From NCBI GenBank assembly GCA_038849025.1, contig JAWCNE010000020.1:1-25761 (forward strand): 25,761 nucleotides of DNA, read 5' to 3'. The position numbers and the translations under genes were made by a program. The notes under the pieces were generated by a model. The model was not told the origin of the DNA, ran no database searches, and saw only the letters and a list, made by a program, of their open reading frames with translations. Positions 1-7,539 of this stretch are shown in pieces. Each line of letters starts with the position of its first letter. The first letter of the stretch is position 1. Origin of the DNA: WUQU01 sp038849025. Its GTDB lineage: Archaea; Thermoproteota; Bathyarchaeia; Bathyarchaeales; Bathycorpusculaceae.

Positions 1-374
1 TTGCCTCCAGAGTCATGAGAGAACTTGTAAACAATGTGTGCACTTACAGGCTTAACATGTTTCCAATCCTTGAAGACGCCCGCTTCCCGGAAAAATACGC
101 CCAGTTTATCCGCGGCAAAGTTGAAAGCATATACTGTGATATCGCCCAGCCTGAGCAAGCAAAAATTCTCGCAGACAACGCTGACTTATTCCTTAAAAAA
201 CCCGGCTGGATAATGCTTGCCGTAAAAGCTCAAAGCATAGACGTAACAAAGGAGCCTTCAGAAATTTATAAGCGTGAAGTTAAGGTCCTAGAAAGCAGGG
301 GCTTCCAAATAGAAGATGTCGTCCATCTGGAACCCTATGACAAAGCCCATGCCATGATAGTGGCGAAAGTTTAG
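1..374 (+). CDS. flpA: Fibrillarin-like rRNA/tRNA 2'-O-methyltransferase, C-terminal part
   Basis: The gene enters from the left edge; its codons begin at base 3, so the annotated stretch is the C-terminal half (about 123 codons) of a protein that is usually about 210-230 residues. Visible fibrillarin signatures are SRVMRELV, the FPILEDARFPEKY block, a strand reading WIMLAVKAQSID, and the end LEPYDKAHAMIVAKV. Fibrillarin is the SAM-dependent catalytic subunit of the box C/D ribonucleoprotein, acting with Nop5 and L7Ae to methylate ribose 2'-OH groups on rRNA and tRNA. The SAM-binding N-terminal motifs lie outside the window. The family call is firm; only the start and the upstream partner (often nop5) cannot be seen. 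Confidence 0.93.
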   Translation, partial: ASRVMRELVNNVCTYRLNMFPILEDARFPEKYAQFIRGKVESIYCDIAQPEQAKILADNADLFLKKPGWIMLAVKAQSIDVTKEPSEIYKREVKVLESRGFQIEDVVHLEPYDKAHAMIVAKV

Positions 375-438
375 CCAAAAGCTGAAAAGCGTATAACCTT
401 ATATCCAAGAACGTGATGGATATTTTTGTGATAGTTCG

Positions 439-1380
439 ATGACCTGTAGGGAGATGGGGAAGGTAAAAGCTGTAGAAGCTGTCCTGAAAGAGGCTGGCTT
501 TACCGTCTCCCAAAGGTGTCGTTCTAGACCAAGCTGTTTTGACATAGCAGCTAGAAAAGGCAAATCTTTAATTTTATTAAAAGTTCAGCCCGATATTGGG
601 TGCGTTCCCCTATACGACTCTTTAGAGTTAAGAGTAATTTCTGAAAATGTCTCAGCAGCCCCACTTTTTATCAGTGAAAAAACCCGAGAAAAAACCCTGG
701 AAGACGACACTGTTTATTCAAGATACAATGTTTTAGCTGTCACGCTTAAAACCTTTGAAAACATTGTTCTGCGGAAAATTTATCCGCTGATTCAAGCTGG
801 TCCGGGAGGCTACTATGTGGAGATCAACGGTGAAGCCGTTAAACAACGAAGACAAGAACTGGGGTTATCTGTTGGCAAAGTCGCAGAGAAAGTCGGCATT
901 TCCAGAAGAACCCTTTACGGCTACGAAAGGGGAATGGCTAAAGCATCGGTAACAGCGGCCTACAACCTCCTATGCACTCTAGGAGTTCCCGTGGTCAAAC
1001 CCATAAACATTTTCGAAAAATCTAAAAACCAGCGAAAACAATTCATGGTAAAAGCTAGGCGAGTAATTACAGGGAACAAGCTTCTTCAAAAGATTTTCAA
1101 GAAGCTCGCTGGCTATAACATGATGGCTTTTAAAAAAGCACCTTTCGACTTCGTCATTACTGTTCCTGAAGAAAACATGCGGATAATTGGCGGGGTTGCA
1201 GAGGGGAAAGAAAAAATGTTAAGCCGAAGGATTGACGAAATTTTAAGTCTTAGCAAAGTTGTCCACGCGCATCCAGTTCTTATAACAGAGGGACAAAGTC
1301 CATTGAACAAAGATATTTCATGCATCCCAAGCGAGGAAATTTCAAAGATAAGGTCCCCAGAGGACATTTGTAAACTTTAA
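439..1380 (+). CDS. Archaeal HTH transcriptional regulator, COG1395 type
   Basis: A 313-residue protein in three parts. The N-terminal region (about residues 1-125) contains SCFDIAARKGKSLILLKVQ, which resembles a degenerate PD-(D/E)XK nuclease-like fold. A Cro/C1-type helix-turn-helix follows at about residues 132-165 (VKQRRQELGLSVGKVAEKVG then SRRTLYGYERG), and a C-terminal domain of unknown role ends the protein. This arrangement matches the archaeal COG1395 family of predicted regulators. A TATA-like CTTATATCC at 399-407 lies about 36 bases ahead of ATG 439; a second ATG at 454 is possible. The gene converges on RNase HII and the two stop regions overlap by 4 bases. The DNA target is unknown. 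Confidence 0.85.
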   Translation: MTCREMGKVKAVEAVLKEAGFTVSQRCRSRPSCFDIAARKGKSLILLKVQPDIGCVPLYDSLELRVISENVSAAPLFISEKTREKTLEDDTVYSRYNVLAVTLKTFENIVLRKIYPLIQAGPGGYYVEINGEAVKQRRQELGLSVGKVAEKVGISRRTLYGYERGMAKASVTAAYNLLCTLGVPVVKPINIFEKSKNQRKQFMVKARRVITGNKLLQKIFKKLAGYNMMAFKKAPFDFVITVPEENMRIIGGVAEGKEKMLSRRIDEILSLSKVVHAHPVLITEGQSPLNKDISCIPSEEISKIRSPEDICKL

Positions 1381-2039
1381 AAAAGCCTTTTTTGCCTAGA
1401 ATCGTTTTCCCTTTTAAGCTTTTTAGCAGGCTTCCATGATTTTCTCACAAATTCTGGATATTCCCTTGTGCTTTCTAGGCATTGTTTCAGAAACCTTATA
1501 GTTTTAGGATCTGTTGGATAGCCACATCCGAAGTCGCCGTACATGGCTTTCAATTTTGAGATTTCCCTATCCCTTTCAACTTTGGCTATAATCGAAGCTG
1601 CTGAGACCACAGGGTATTTTCTATCCGCCTTATGCTCTGAAATCACTTCAACCTTAAAAGGTAAATGTTCAAGAATATGCTGCTTAAAGCGTTCCTCCAA
1701 AACGTCTGAGGCATCCACGTAGGCTATGTCAGGCTTGAGCTGCTCTATGACTTTTGCCATGGCTTGCGCCTCCAACCTGTTAAGCCTATTAAGCTTTCTG
1801 CCTGTCTCAACAACTTTGTCGATTTCTGCTGGTGAAATTTTTATAATAGCATGTTTTAGAGCTATTTTTTTAACTTCAAAAGCCAAGTTTTCCCGTCTAT
1901 TCGGCGACAAAAGTTTAGAATCTTTGACGCCCCGCTCAATAAGCTTTGGTATATCCTCATCCTTCACTAGAACGCCGGCAATAACCAGCGGTCCGATAAC
2001 AGAACCGCGTCCAGCATCGTCAACACCAGCAACCAACAT
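1377..2039 (-). CDS. rnhB: Ribonuclease HII
   Basis: A 220-residue protein that cuts the RNA strand of RNA-DNA hybrids and single ribonucleotides in DNA. Landmarks are VDDAGRGSVIGPLVIAG at the N-terminus, KDSKLLSPNRRE, YVDASD (Asp near residue 109), SAASIIAKVERDREI (Asp near 157) and YGDFGCGYPTDPKT. The usual DEAGRG box reads DDAGRG, so the second metal ligand is Asp instead of Glu, a conservative change. A GTG at 2057 would add six residues, but the TATA-like box at 2061-2070 is centred only 8 bases from it and about 27 from ATG 2039. A leaderless start at 2039 is therefore preferred. The C-terminus is basic (KKLKRENDSRQKRLF). Confidence 0.95.
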   Translation of the reverse strand: MLVAGVDDAGRGSVIGPLVIAGVLVKDEDIPKLIERGVKDSKLLSPNRRENLAFEVKKIALKHAIIKISPAEIDKVVETGRKLNRLNRLEAQAMAKVIEQLKPDIAYVDASDVLEERFKQHILEHLPFKVEVISEHKADRKYPVVSAASIIAKVERDREISKLKAMYGDFGCGYPTDPKTIRFLKQCLESTREYPEFVRKSWKPAKKLKRENDSRQKRLF

Positions 2040-2060
2040 GGAAAAACTTTTACCCACTAC

Positions 2061-2070
2061 TAATATTTAA
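2061..2070 (-). promoter_or_regulatory. TATA-like box for rnhB
   Basis: Read on the minus strand the site is TTAAATATTA. Its centre is about 27 bases upstream of ATG 2039, the spacing expected for an archaeal TBP site driving a leaderless transcript. This is what decides the rnhB start. Confidence 0.55.
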
Positions 2071-2224
2071 CTTGTTTTAGCTAGAAGTGTTCCGTTTGTG
2101 TGGTGGTGCTTCAAGTCTTACAATAGTTTACGGGTTTTATCGTTTGATGTTGTGTATGACCTAAAAAGTTCGGTAACCGTATTGCTGAGAATATTAACTG
2201 TTATGGAAGAAGGAAATTTGATTT

Positions 2225-2320
2225 GTGTTATGCTTTTACATTTCGCCGATAATTAACTGGATTGCCCTAGCAGCCTTACTTATCGTAATTATCCTTGACG
2301 CTGTTATAAGAACCCGATAA
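2225..2320 (+). CDS. Possible 31-residue single-span membrane protein
   Basis: A GTG-initiated frame of 31 codons sits in the 305-base gap between rnhB and the leftward membrane operon. It reads as one hydrophobic helix (NWIALAALLIVIILDAVI) ended by a basic tail (RTR), the topology of a small integral membrane peptide. The purine stretch GAAGAAGGAAA at 2206-2216 could serve as a weak ribosome-binding site but is 8 or more bases from the GTG. No family is recognised. The hydrophobic run and positive-inside tail argue for coding; the small size and non-ATG start argue for caution. Confidence 0.3.
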   Translation: MLCFYISPIINWIALAALLIVIILDAVIRTR

Positions 2321-2345
2321 CGCCTCGATTTTGCGCGAATTTTTG

Positions 2346-2780
2346 CTAGTCTTTTGAGCTTTGAGAGGAGAATTCAATAGCTTGAAGTACCTCCCTAGCT
2401 AATTCTAGAAGATTTGCAAAAATCATCAGGGCTAGCAAGGGGATAAACTCTATTGTCAAGGTGAAACCTTCAAAATTTATAGAGAGAAGACCATAGTTTG
2501 TGGCATAGGCAATATAAATTATTAAGAAGAAAGTTCGAATGCCAAGGAGGATATACTTGTAAATCGTTCCTTCACTCAATGTTGTGGCAAATGTGAAGAA
2601 CAGCATAGCCCAAGCAAAAATGGCAAAAAACGTCGAGTAATGTGGAAAACTTTTTCCAAATATTGAAGTAAAAAACCATAAAATAAGCAGAACCCCTCCC
2701 GTAAGTGCTGTTATGACTGTTGCCTTAGCAATCTTAAGGACAAGCTTTCGACGGATTCCCAAAGTTTCAGCTTCGCTCAT
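2346..2780 (-). CDS. Unrecognised four-helix membrane protein
   Basis: A 144-residue protein with about four membrane segments: ITALTGGVLLILWFFTSIF, FFAIFAWAMLFFTFATTL, YILLGIRTFFLIIYIAYAT and FIPLLALMIFANLLELA. The N-terminus is cytoplasmic-looking and charged (RRKLVLK). The ATG at 2780 overlaps the stop of the preceding gene as ATGA, the classic coupled arrangement; an upstream in-frame start at 2792 is less likely. It is the last gene of a leftward three-gene operon of membrane or envelope proteins and probably works with them. No family was recognised. Confidence 0.75.
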   Translation of the reverse strand: MSEAETLGIRRKLVLKIAKATVITALTGGVLLILWFFTSIFGKSFPHYSTFFAIFAWAMLFFTFATTLSEGTIYKYILLGIRTFFLIIYIAYATNYGLLSINFEGFTLTIEFIPLLALMIFANLLELAREVLQAIEFSSQSSKD

Positions 2781-3550
2781 GGAAACTCCCACGCCTCTTC
2801 TAGGATTTGTATGTCTGCCAAATACAAGCGTAAAATGCCTTCACTGGTTATCTTTGAGGGGTCATCTATAATTATCTCAAGAGAGTCTTGAAAAGACTCT
2901 TGGGAAGGAACATTTACATTTTGAACGGTTGAACCGATAAGTTCCCTTGCGGAATTGTAGAGTTTCACTAAAAGCGACGCATTAAGCTGGAAAAACGCGT
3001 TATTGTGGAAGCTGAGGGAAATGGAGAAAATACGGCTTACCTCATTGTAGGTGATGCGGTATAAGGTTAGTCCATTAAGTGGCGCTCCCCAATGTATTGA
3101 AAAACCCGTGGAGACTCTAAAGGCTATGACAGAAGCCACTCGAAAGCTTAGAGAAGCATTCCCATTCAGATCTGCGTCGTTTGTCAAAAGTTCCTTATTA
3201 TTTGAAAGCATCTCTTTCAGGCTTAGAGAAAGGTTACAGCGGGAATCCACCATTTCACCAGCTGGGACGTTTGGCAATTCCGCCGATGAGGTGGAGATTG
3301 TTTTGGTTCCCACTTTTATCTGAAGGTCAAGTTTCACATTTTCAAGGTTGTAGAAACCAGGGTTAGCAACATAAAACGGTATGGAAATAGAAACGTTTCC
3401 ATTGAACATGAAGCCTTCAGGCTCTTTAAGGCCTATGTTTTCTGCTTCCAAAAGCTCCAGAAGCGAAAATGCCACACTAACAGGCAATATTAGTATAATA
3501 ATCCATAGAATTGCAATTATCCATCCAAGAGCCCTGATTGTATGATGCAA
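2777..3550 (-). CDS. Membrane-anchored extracytoplasmic protein, unrecognised
   Basis: A 257-residue protein with one N-terminal hydrophobic segment (about residues 7-30, LGWIIAILWIIILILPVSVAF) and a long hydrophilic, beta-rich remainder, so most of it should lie outside the cell. The ectodomain seems to hold two similar blocks, each with strands typical of LEA14/immunoglobulin-like folds (ISIPFYVANPGFYNLENVKL and FSISLSFHNNAFFQLNASLL). Start is TTG 3550, with GAGG about 7 bases upstream on the minus strand; there is no nearby ATG. It overlaps the next gene by 4 bases and lies 14 bases after the 3565-3894 gene. The repeated-fold reading is by eye only. Confidence 0.72.
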   Translation of the reverse strand: MHHTIRALGWIIAILWIIILILPVSVAFSLLELLEAENIGLKEPEGFMFNGNVSISIPFYVANPGFYNLENVKLDLQIKVGTKTISTSSAELPNVPAGEMVDSRCNLSLSLKEMLSNNKELLTNDADLNGNASLSFRVASVIAFRVSTGFSIHWGAPLNGLTLYRITYNEVSRIFSISLSFHNNAFFQLNASLLVKLYNSARELIGSTVQNVNVPSQESFQDSLEIIIDDPSKITSEGILRLYLADIQILEEAWEFP

Positions 3551-3564
3551 ACTAATTCCTCGTT

Positions 3565-3894
3565 TTAAGCGGTTTTTTGGGGCGTCTTTTCTTCGGCTTT
3601 AGGTTGTTGAATTTGCTGTGGTTGTGCAGGCGGTTTTGATTCTCTATAGAGTTGTATTCCCCTCATGGTTGCAATAGAGCCTGTCCAGCCCATTATTCCA
3701 AGGAACATTATTTTTATTACGGCTTCGGCTATGGGTCCAAGTATCCCTCCAAGGGCTTTTGCTAGGTCTTGGGATGTTGCGATGCCTACGACGGACATGA
3801 GCATTATTGCGGCTAAAATGAATGTAAGGATTAGCAGTACTAGGCCTGTTGCTATCATAAGGTATGCTACTAATTCAGGTTTTTCAATTTTCAT
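3565..3894 (-). CDS. Unrecognised two-helix membrane protein with Pro/Gln-rich tail
   Basis: A 109-residue protein with two strong membrane helices (MIATGLVLLILTFILAAIML and a second around IKIMFLGIMGWTGSIA), joined by a loop containing GILGPIAEAV, and a polar tail rich in Pro, Gln and Lys (PPAQPQQIQQPKAEEK). ATG 3894 is chosen over ATG 3921 because GGTGG lies 5 bases before it and the TATA-like box at 3935-3945 is too close to 3921. It is the first gene of the three-gene leftward envelope operon. Function unknown. Confidence 0.7.
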   Translation of the reverse strand: MKIEKPELVAYLMIATGLVLLILTFILAAIMLMSVVGIATSQDLAKALGGILGPIAEAVIKIMFLGIMGWTGSIATMRGIQLYRESKPPAQPQQIQQPKAEEKTPQKTA

Positions 3895-3934
3895 GTGTTC
3901 CACCATAATGCTTAAGGTCATCTCTCTTTCGAAG

Positions 3935-3945
3935 TTATATAAAAA
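3935..3945 (-). promoter_or_regulatory. TATA-like box for the leftward envelope operon
   Basis: On the minus strand the site reads TTTTTATATAAC. Transcription would start near 3914, giving a short leader that retains the GGTGG ribosome-binding site before ATG 3894. Confidence 0.5.
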
Positions 3946-4009
3946 CCATGCGTTTAGCTTTGTGAAAAGTTTTAAGTGTTCAGTTGCAGAGAGAAGACAT
4001 CGAATCGAA

Positions 4010-5035
4010 ATGAAAGCCGCTGTATATTACAGCCAAAGGGAAATACGCATTGAAGACATACCTGTTCCGGAGATAAGCCACGGTGAAGCCTTAGTGGAGA
4101 TGAAGGCTTGCGGGGTATGTGGTTCAGATCTGATGTCTTGGTATCTGGAAAACCGTGCGCCTCTGGTTCTTGGACATGAGCCTTCCGGCGTGATCGTTGA
4201 AATAGGCAGTGGGGTTGAAGCCTTTAATGTAGGGGATAAGGTTTTCGTCCACCATCATGTGGCATGCTTGAAATGCTACTACTGCATGCGTGGAGACTAC
4301 ACCCTATGCGAACAGTTCCACGAAACAAAAATTGTCCCAGGAGGGTTTGCCCAATACTTTAAAGTTCCCGCTCCAAACCTTATGTTGGACACGCTTAAAA
4401 TCCCTGAGAGCATGTCTTTTGAGGAAGCCACTTTAATCGAGCCTGTGGGCTGCTGTTTAAGAGCCTTAAAAAAGTGTAAAATTCAAAAGGGTGAAGCGGT
4501 AGCTATAGTTGGCGCCGGGACAACTGGAATTATTCATGTTGCCTTGTCAAAAATTTTTGGCGCCGAAAAAACCATTGTAAGTGACTTGATTGATTTCCGC
4601 TTGAAGGTTGCTGAAAAGTTTGGTGCAGATGTTGTTGTTAACCCAGAAAATGCGGATTTAACCGAGGTTGTCATGGCTGAAACCAGTGGAAGGGGCGTGG
4701 ATTTAGCCATTGTTACTGCTCCAAGTCTAGAAGCCTACAAAGCTGGATTAAATATATGCCGCAAAGGTGGAAAACTCTGCGTTTTCGCCCCCACAGATCC
4801 AGGGAACTATTTGGAAATAAGTCCAAAACAGCTTTTCTTCAGCGAACTTCAGATAATTCCCTCCTATTCGACTTCGCATGTTGAAACAAGGGAAGCCTTA
4901 GAGCTGATAAAATCTGGAAAAATAAATGTGAAGGAGTTGATAACCCATCGCTTTACTCTTGACGATACAGCCCAAGCCTTTAAAACAGCTTTAGAAGATA
5001 AGGAAAGCCTGAAAGTCGTGGTGTTTAATCGGTGA
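4010..5035 (+). CDS. Zinc-dependent medium-chain alcohol/polyol dehydrogenase
   Basis: A 341-residue MDR-superfamily (COG1063) oxidoreductase that should oxidise a secondary alcohol or sugar with NAD(P)+. Seen in order: CGVCGSD carrying the first catalytic-zinc Cys, LGHEPSG carrying the His-Glu pair, the four-Cys structural zinc lobe CLKCYYCMRGDYTLCE, and the Rossmann motif GAGTTG within AIVGAGTTGIIHVALS. Length is normal. ATG 4010 (MKAAVYYSQREI) is the family-type N-terminus; the frame is open further upstream, but that extension overlaps the divergent gene and is not protein-like for this family. A TTTTAAGT box lies about 37 bases upstream. Its stop overlaps the start of a second MDR gene. 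The substrate cannot be told from sequence; sorbitol, threonine and similar substrates are all possible. Confidence 0.9.
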   Translation: MKAAVYYSQREIRIEDIPVPEISHGEALVEMKACGVCGSDLMSWYLENRAPLVLGHEPSGVIVEIGSGVEAFNVGDKVFVHHHVACLKCYYCMRGDYTLCEQFHETKIVPGGFAQYFKVPAPNLMLDTLKIPESMSFEEATLIEPVGCCLRALKKCKIQKGEAVAIVGAGTTGIIHVALSKIFGAEKTIVSDLIDFRLKVAEKFGADVVVNPENADLTEVVMAETSGRGVDLAIVTAPSLEAYKAGLNICRKGGKLCVFAPTDPGNYLEISPKQLFFSELQIIPSYSTSHVETREALELIKSGKINVKELITHRFTLDDTAQAFKTALEDKESLKVVVFNR

Positions 5036-6069
5036 TGCAAATGAAGGCAGCCATGCTTTACGGCATTAAAGACTTGCGGGTTGAGGAGGTTGAAATTCCG
5101 ACGGTTGGAGCTGGCGAGGTTCTAGTGAAGGTTAAAGCGGCTACAACATGCGGCACAGACCTAAAAATTTTCCAGAGAGGATATGTTGAAAAGGTGATAA
5201 AGCTTCCAACGGTTTTTGGACATGAGTGGGCAGGCGATGTTGTTGAGGTCAGCGAAAGCTTAGAGTGGCCTAAGAAAGGTATGCGGGTTCGAGCTGGCAA
5301 TAGCGCTCCATGCTTGCGCTGCGTTATGTGCAGTAAGGGCAAGTATAATCTCTGTGAGAACATGATTTGGCTTTGGGGGGCTTATGCCGAATACATTAAG
5401 GTTCCAGCTCATATGGTCCGCGTCAACATGCAAGAAATTCCGCCATATATATCTTATGAGGAGGCCTCCCTAACAGAACCTTTGGCATGTGTACTTCATG
5501 GAGTGGAAGAGGCTGGAGTTAAGCTCGGCGACTCTGTGGTAATTATTGGCGCTGGGCCCATCGGGCTGCTACATCTGTTAACCGTAAAGAGAATGGGTGC
5601 TGAAAAAGTCATAATGGTAGATGTTATAGGAGAGAGGCTGGAATTTGCAAAAAAACTTGGGGCAGACGAAATTGTCAACGCTGAAAAGGAAAACGTTGAG
5701 GAAAAAATTCGCAGGTTAACCGGGGGGTATGGTGCGGATGTTGTTATTGAAGCTATTGGAAAGCCACAAACATGGGAGCAATCCCTAAAACTTGTCAGGG
5801 GAGGCGGAACAGTCCTAGAATTCGGCGGATGCCCCCCCGAAACCGAAATAAGGATTAACACTGAGCAACTCCATTACGGAGAAACTACAGTTCTTGGCAC
5901 ATTTCATGCAACACCATTACACTTCAGAAAAGCCCTAAACTTAATAGCCTCAAGAACAATCGACGTTAGACCATTAATAACAAGAAGGATGCGACTGGGC
6001 GAAATTAAGGATGCCTTCCAAATACTCGCCACATCAAAAAATGAGATTAAAATTGCAATAATCCCCTAA
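5035..6069 (+). CDS. Second zinc-dependent medium-chain dehydrogenase
   Basis: A 344-residue paralogue of the preceding enzyme. It has CGTDLKIFQRGY, FGHEWAG, the structural zinc lobe CLRCVMCSKGKYNLCE and the Rossmann motif GAGPIG (VVIIGAGPIGLLHLL). The start is ambiguous among GTG 5032, ATG 5035 and ATG 5041 (MKAAMLYGI, the commonest family beginning); ATG 5035 shares a base with the upstream stop as TGATG and suggests coupled translation. Two paralogous dehydrogenases made from one message suggest sequential oxidoreduction of one compound or a hetero-oligomer, which is inference. The final substrate is unknown. Confidence 0.9.
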   Translation: MQMKAAMLYGIKDLRVEEVEIPTVGAGEVLVKVKAATTCGTDLKIFQRGYVEKVIKLPTVFGHEWAGDVVEVSESLEWPKKGMRVRAGNSAPCLRCVMCSKGKYNLCENMIWLWGAYAEYIKVPAHMVRVNMQEIPPYISYEEASLTEPLACVLHGVEEAGVKLGDSVVIIGAGPIGLLHLLTVKRMGAEKVIMVDVIGERLEFAKKLGADEIVNAEKENVEEKIRRLTGGYGADVVIEAIGKPQTWEQSLKLVRGGGTVLEFGGCPPETEIRINTEQLHYGETTVLGTFHATPLHFRKALNLIASRTIDVRPLITRRMRLGEIKDAFQILATSKNEIKIAIIP

Positions 6070-6130
6070 ACAGATTCGCTAAAATGTTATTAGAAGTAAA
6101 CATGCAATTATATAATATGTGGTGTACTGC

Positions 6131-6520
6131 ATGAAGTTTGCGTACACAGGCATCCGTGTCAGAAACCTAGAACGCTCAATAGAGTTTTACACAAAAACAA
6201 TGGGCATGAAGATATTGCGCAAGGGCAAAATGGAGGCAGGCGGCATCTATGTGCAACTCAAAAGCGAAAGATCCCCGCAGGTTTTAGAGCTAAACTATTA
6301 CCCACCTGGAACAAAATTTTATGAGGAATATGTCGCTGGCTCTGAGCTCGACCATTTGGCTTTCTGGTGCAAAGATGTTCGGAAAGAGTATGAGCGCATT
6401 CTTGCTGGTAGCGCAACTCCAGCCGTGGAGCCATGGGATGAGTATGGTTATACGTTAGCGTTTGTTAGAGACCCTGATGGAATTTGGATTGAGCTTATAG
6501 GGCGAGCGATTCACAAATAG
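6131..6520 (+). CDS. VOC-superfamily (glyoxalase/dioxygenase fold) protein
   Basis: A 129-residue protein with the paired beta-alpha-beta-beta-beta modules of the vicinal oxygen chelate fold: YTGIRVRNLERSIEFYTKTM opens it, with LELNYYPPGT, LDHLAFWCKDV, FVRDPDGIWIELIG following. Three usual metal ligands are visible (Glu in LELNYY, His in LDHLAF, Glu in WIELIG). The first-site His of glyoxalase I is Tyr here, so either a different metal geometry or a changed reaction is likely. ATG 6131 (MKFAYTG) is preferred over an upstream GTG 6119; a TATA-like AATTATATAA lies at 6106-6115 and GGTG precedes the ATG. It follows two dehydrogenases but probably has its own promoter. Lyase, isomerase or dioxygenase are all possible. 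Confidence 0.85.
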   Translation: MKFAYTGIRVRNLERSIEFYTKTMGMKILRKGKMEAGGIYVQLKSERSPQVLELNYYPPGTKFYEEYVAGSELDHLAFWCKDVRKEYERILAGSATPAVEPWDEYGYTLAFVRDPDGIWIELIGRAIHK

Positions 6521-6736
6521 TGTAAGAGTAGCTATTAAGGAGCGGGTTAAAAGGGTATTCGACTCAGTCAGTATTATACTTAAGCCTGTAAGAAATGACT
6601 ATTTGAACAAACATAAAATTGAAAAGCCTGCTCTTAAAGGAAACATTAAGGGACTTCGCAGAAAAGTGCTTCATGGTTTAATCATTAACATAGAGTAGTT
6701 AAAAGCCTCTTCATAAATCAAGCTAAAGGATAACTT
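6521..6736. other. Gene-free gap with an orphan open frame
   Basis: No confident gene. On the plus strand a frame stays open from 6501 to TAG 6696-6698 and reads as basic, helix-prone protein (ERVKRVFDSVSIILKPVRND, then LKGNIKGLRRKVLHG). It has no ATG, and the only plausible start is TTG 6603, which would give 31 residues. It may be the tail of a decayed gene. Confidence 0.3.
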
Positions 6737-7366
6737 TCACCAGAAAGGTTGTATGTACTCTCTAATCCTAAATTTTACATCAAACTGTTTGGCAATTTCT
6801 TCAATTTTAGAAGTGTCAACCTCTGGAATTCTGACAGCCGTCACCTCAACATCTAAAAGTTCCTTAGCTTTTTTAATAAACTCTAAAATACTTTCGAACG
6901 CGTTTCTAAAGGCTGGTCTGCACACTTGATTATAGGTTTCTTTGTTGTGGGCGTTTAGGCTTACGCTTACTTTGTCAACACCAGCCCTTTTTAGCTCTTC
7001 GATAACGCTTCTCCCCCTGTTAAGTAGGAAGGCTTGACCGTTTGTGTCCACCCTCAATGTTACAATTTTTCCATAATGCCCCCTTATCCATCTGCTAACC
7101 TCTAAAATGCAGTCAAGCCTTATCAGAGGCTCTCCGAAACCGCAGAAAACGATTTCTCCCCAATTTTTTCGGTTTATAACCTCTTGAAGCTCTGCCAAGA
7201 TCTCATTTGTTGTGGGCTCTTTTTCCAGTTTAAGGTTGAAGTTGCCTACTCCCATCTTGAAGTTCTTTAGGCAAAAGTAGCAGTTGTTAGGACACTGGTT
7301 GGTTATGTTTAAATATAGATTGTTGCCAAGCCAATAGACGATGCTTGGCCTCTTTTTGGCGGGCAT
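6737..7366 (-). CDS. TatD-associated radical SAM protein
   Basis: A 209-residue radical SAM enzyme. The [4Fe-4S] cluster motif CxxxCxxC is CPNNCYFC, preceded by the characteristic WLGNNLYLNITNQ block; a GEP motif (FCGFGEPLIRLD) and RVDTNGQ strand complete the partial barrel. Length and N-terminus match the family described as radical SAM proteins linked to TatD, often fused to or beside a TatD nuclease; no TatD gene is in this window. ATG 7366 has GGAG about 8 bases upstream, and a TATA-like TTAAATTTTA lies about 36 bases before it, so a short leader is expected. The substrate is not known for the family as far as I can say. Confidence 0.85.
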   Translation of the reverse strand: MPAKKRPSIVYWLGNNLYLNITNQCPNNCYFCLKNFKMGVGNFNLKLEKEPTTNEILAELQEVINRKNWGEIVFCGFGEPLIRLDCILEVSRWIRGHYGKIVTLRVDTNGQAFLLNRGRSVIEELKRAGVDKVSVSLNAHNKETYNQVCRPAFRNAFESILEFIKKAKELLDVEVTAVRIPEVDTSKIEEIAKQFDVKFRIREYIQPFW

Positions 7367-7539
7367 TTTAAATTCTCCGTTTAAATGATAACTTCCCTAA
7401 AATTTAACCGAAGCTCTGTGAAAAGGCGTCAAGACTAATGTGACAGGTAATTTTAATTGTAAAACTTTGGCGAGTGTCTAGAATAAGTTTAAATGCTAAT
7501 TGGTTTCTATGGTTTTGTTATTATAAGAGGGAAACAGAT

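Noticed and set aside
3665..4009. Upstream extension of the first dehydrogenase frame
   Set aside because: It is antisense to the 3565-3894 gene, and the family N-terminus is MKAAVYY at 4010.
5058..5861. Minus-strand frames of about 100-120 codons inside the second dehydrogenase gene
   Set aside because: Antisense shadows with low-complexity Ser/Thr/Pro composition and no recognisable motif.
7474..7539. Longer start for CTP synthase
   Set aside because: The extra residues cover the promoter and ribosome-binding site; the family starts at MVKYVFVTGG.
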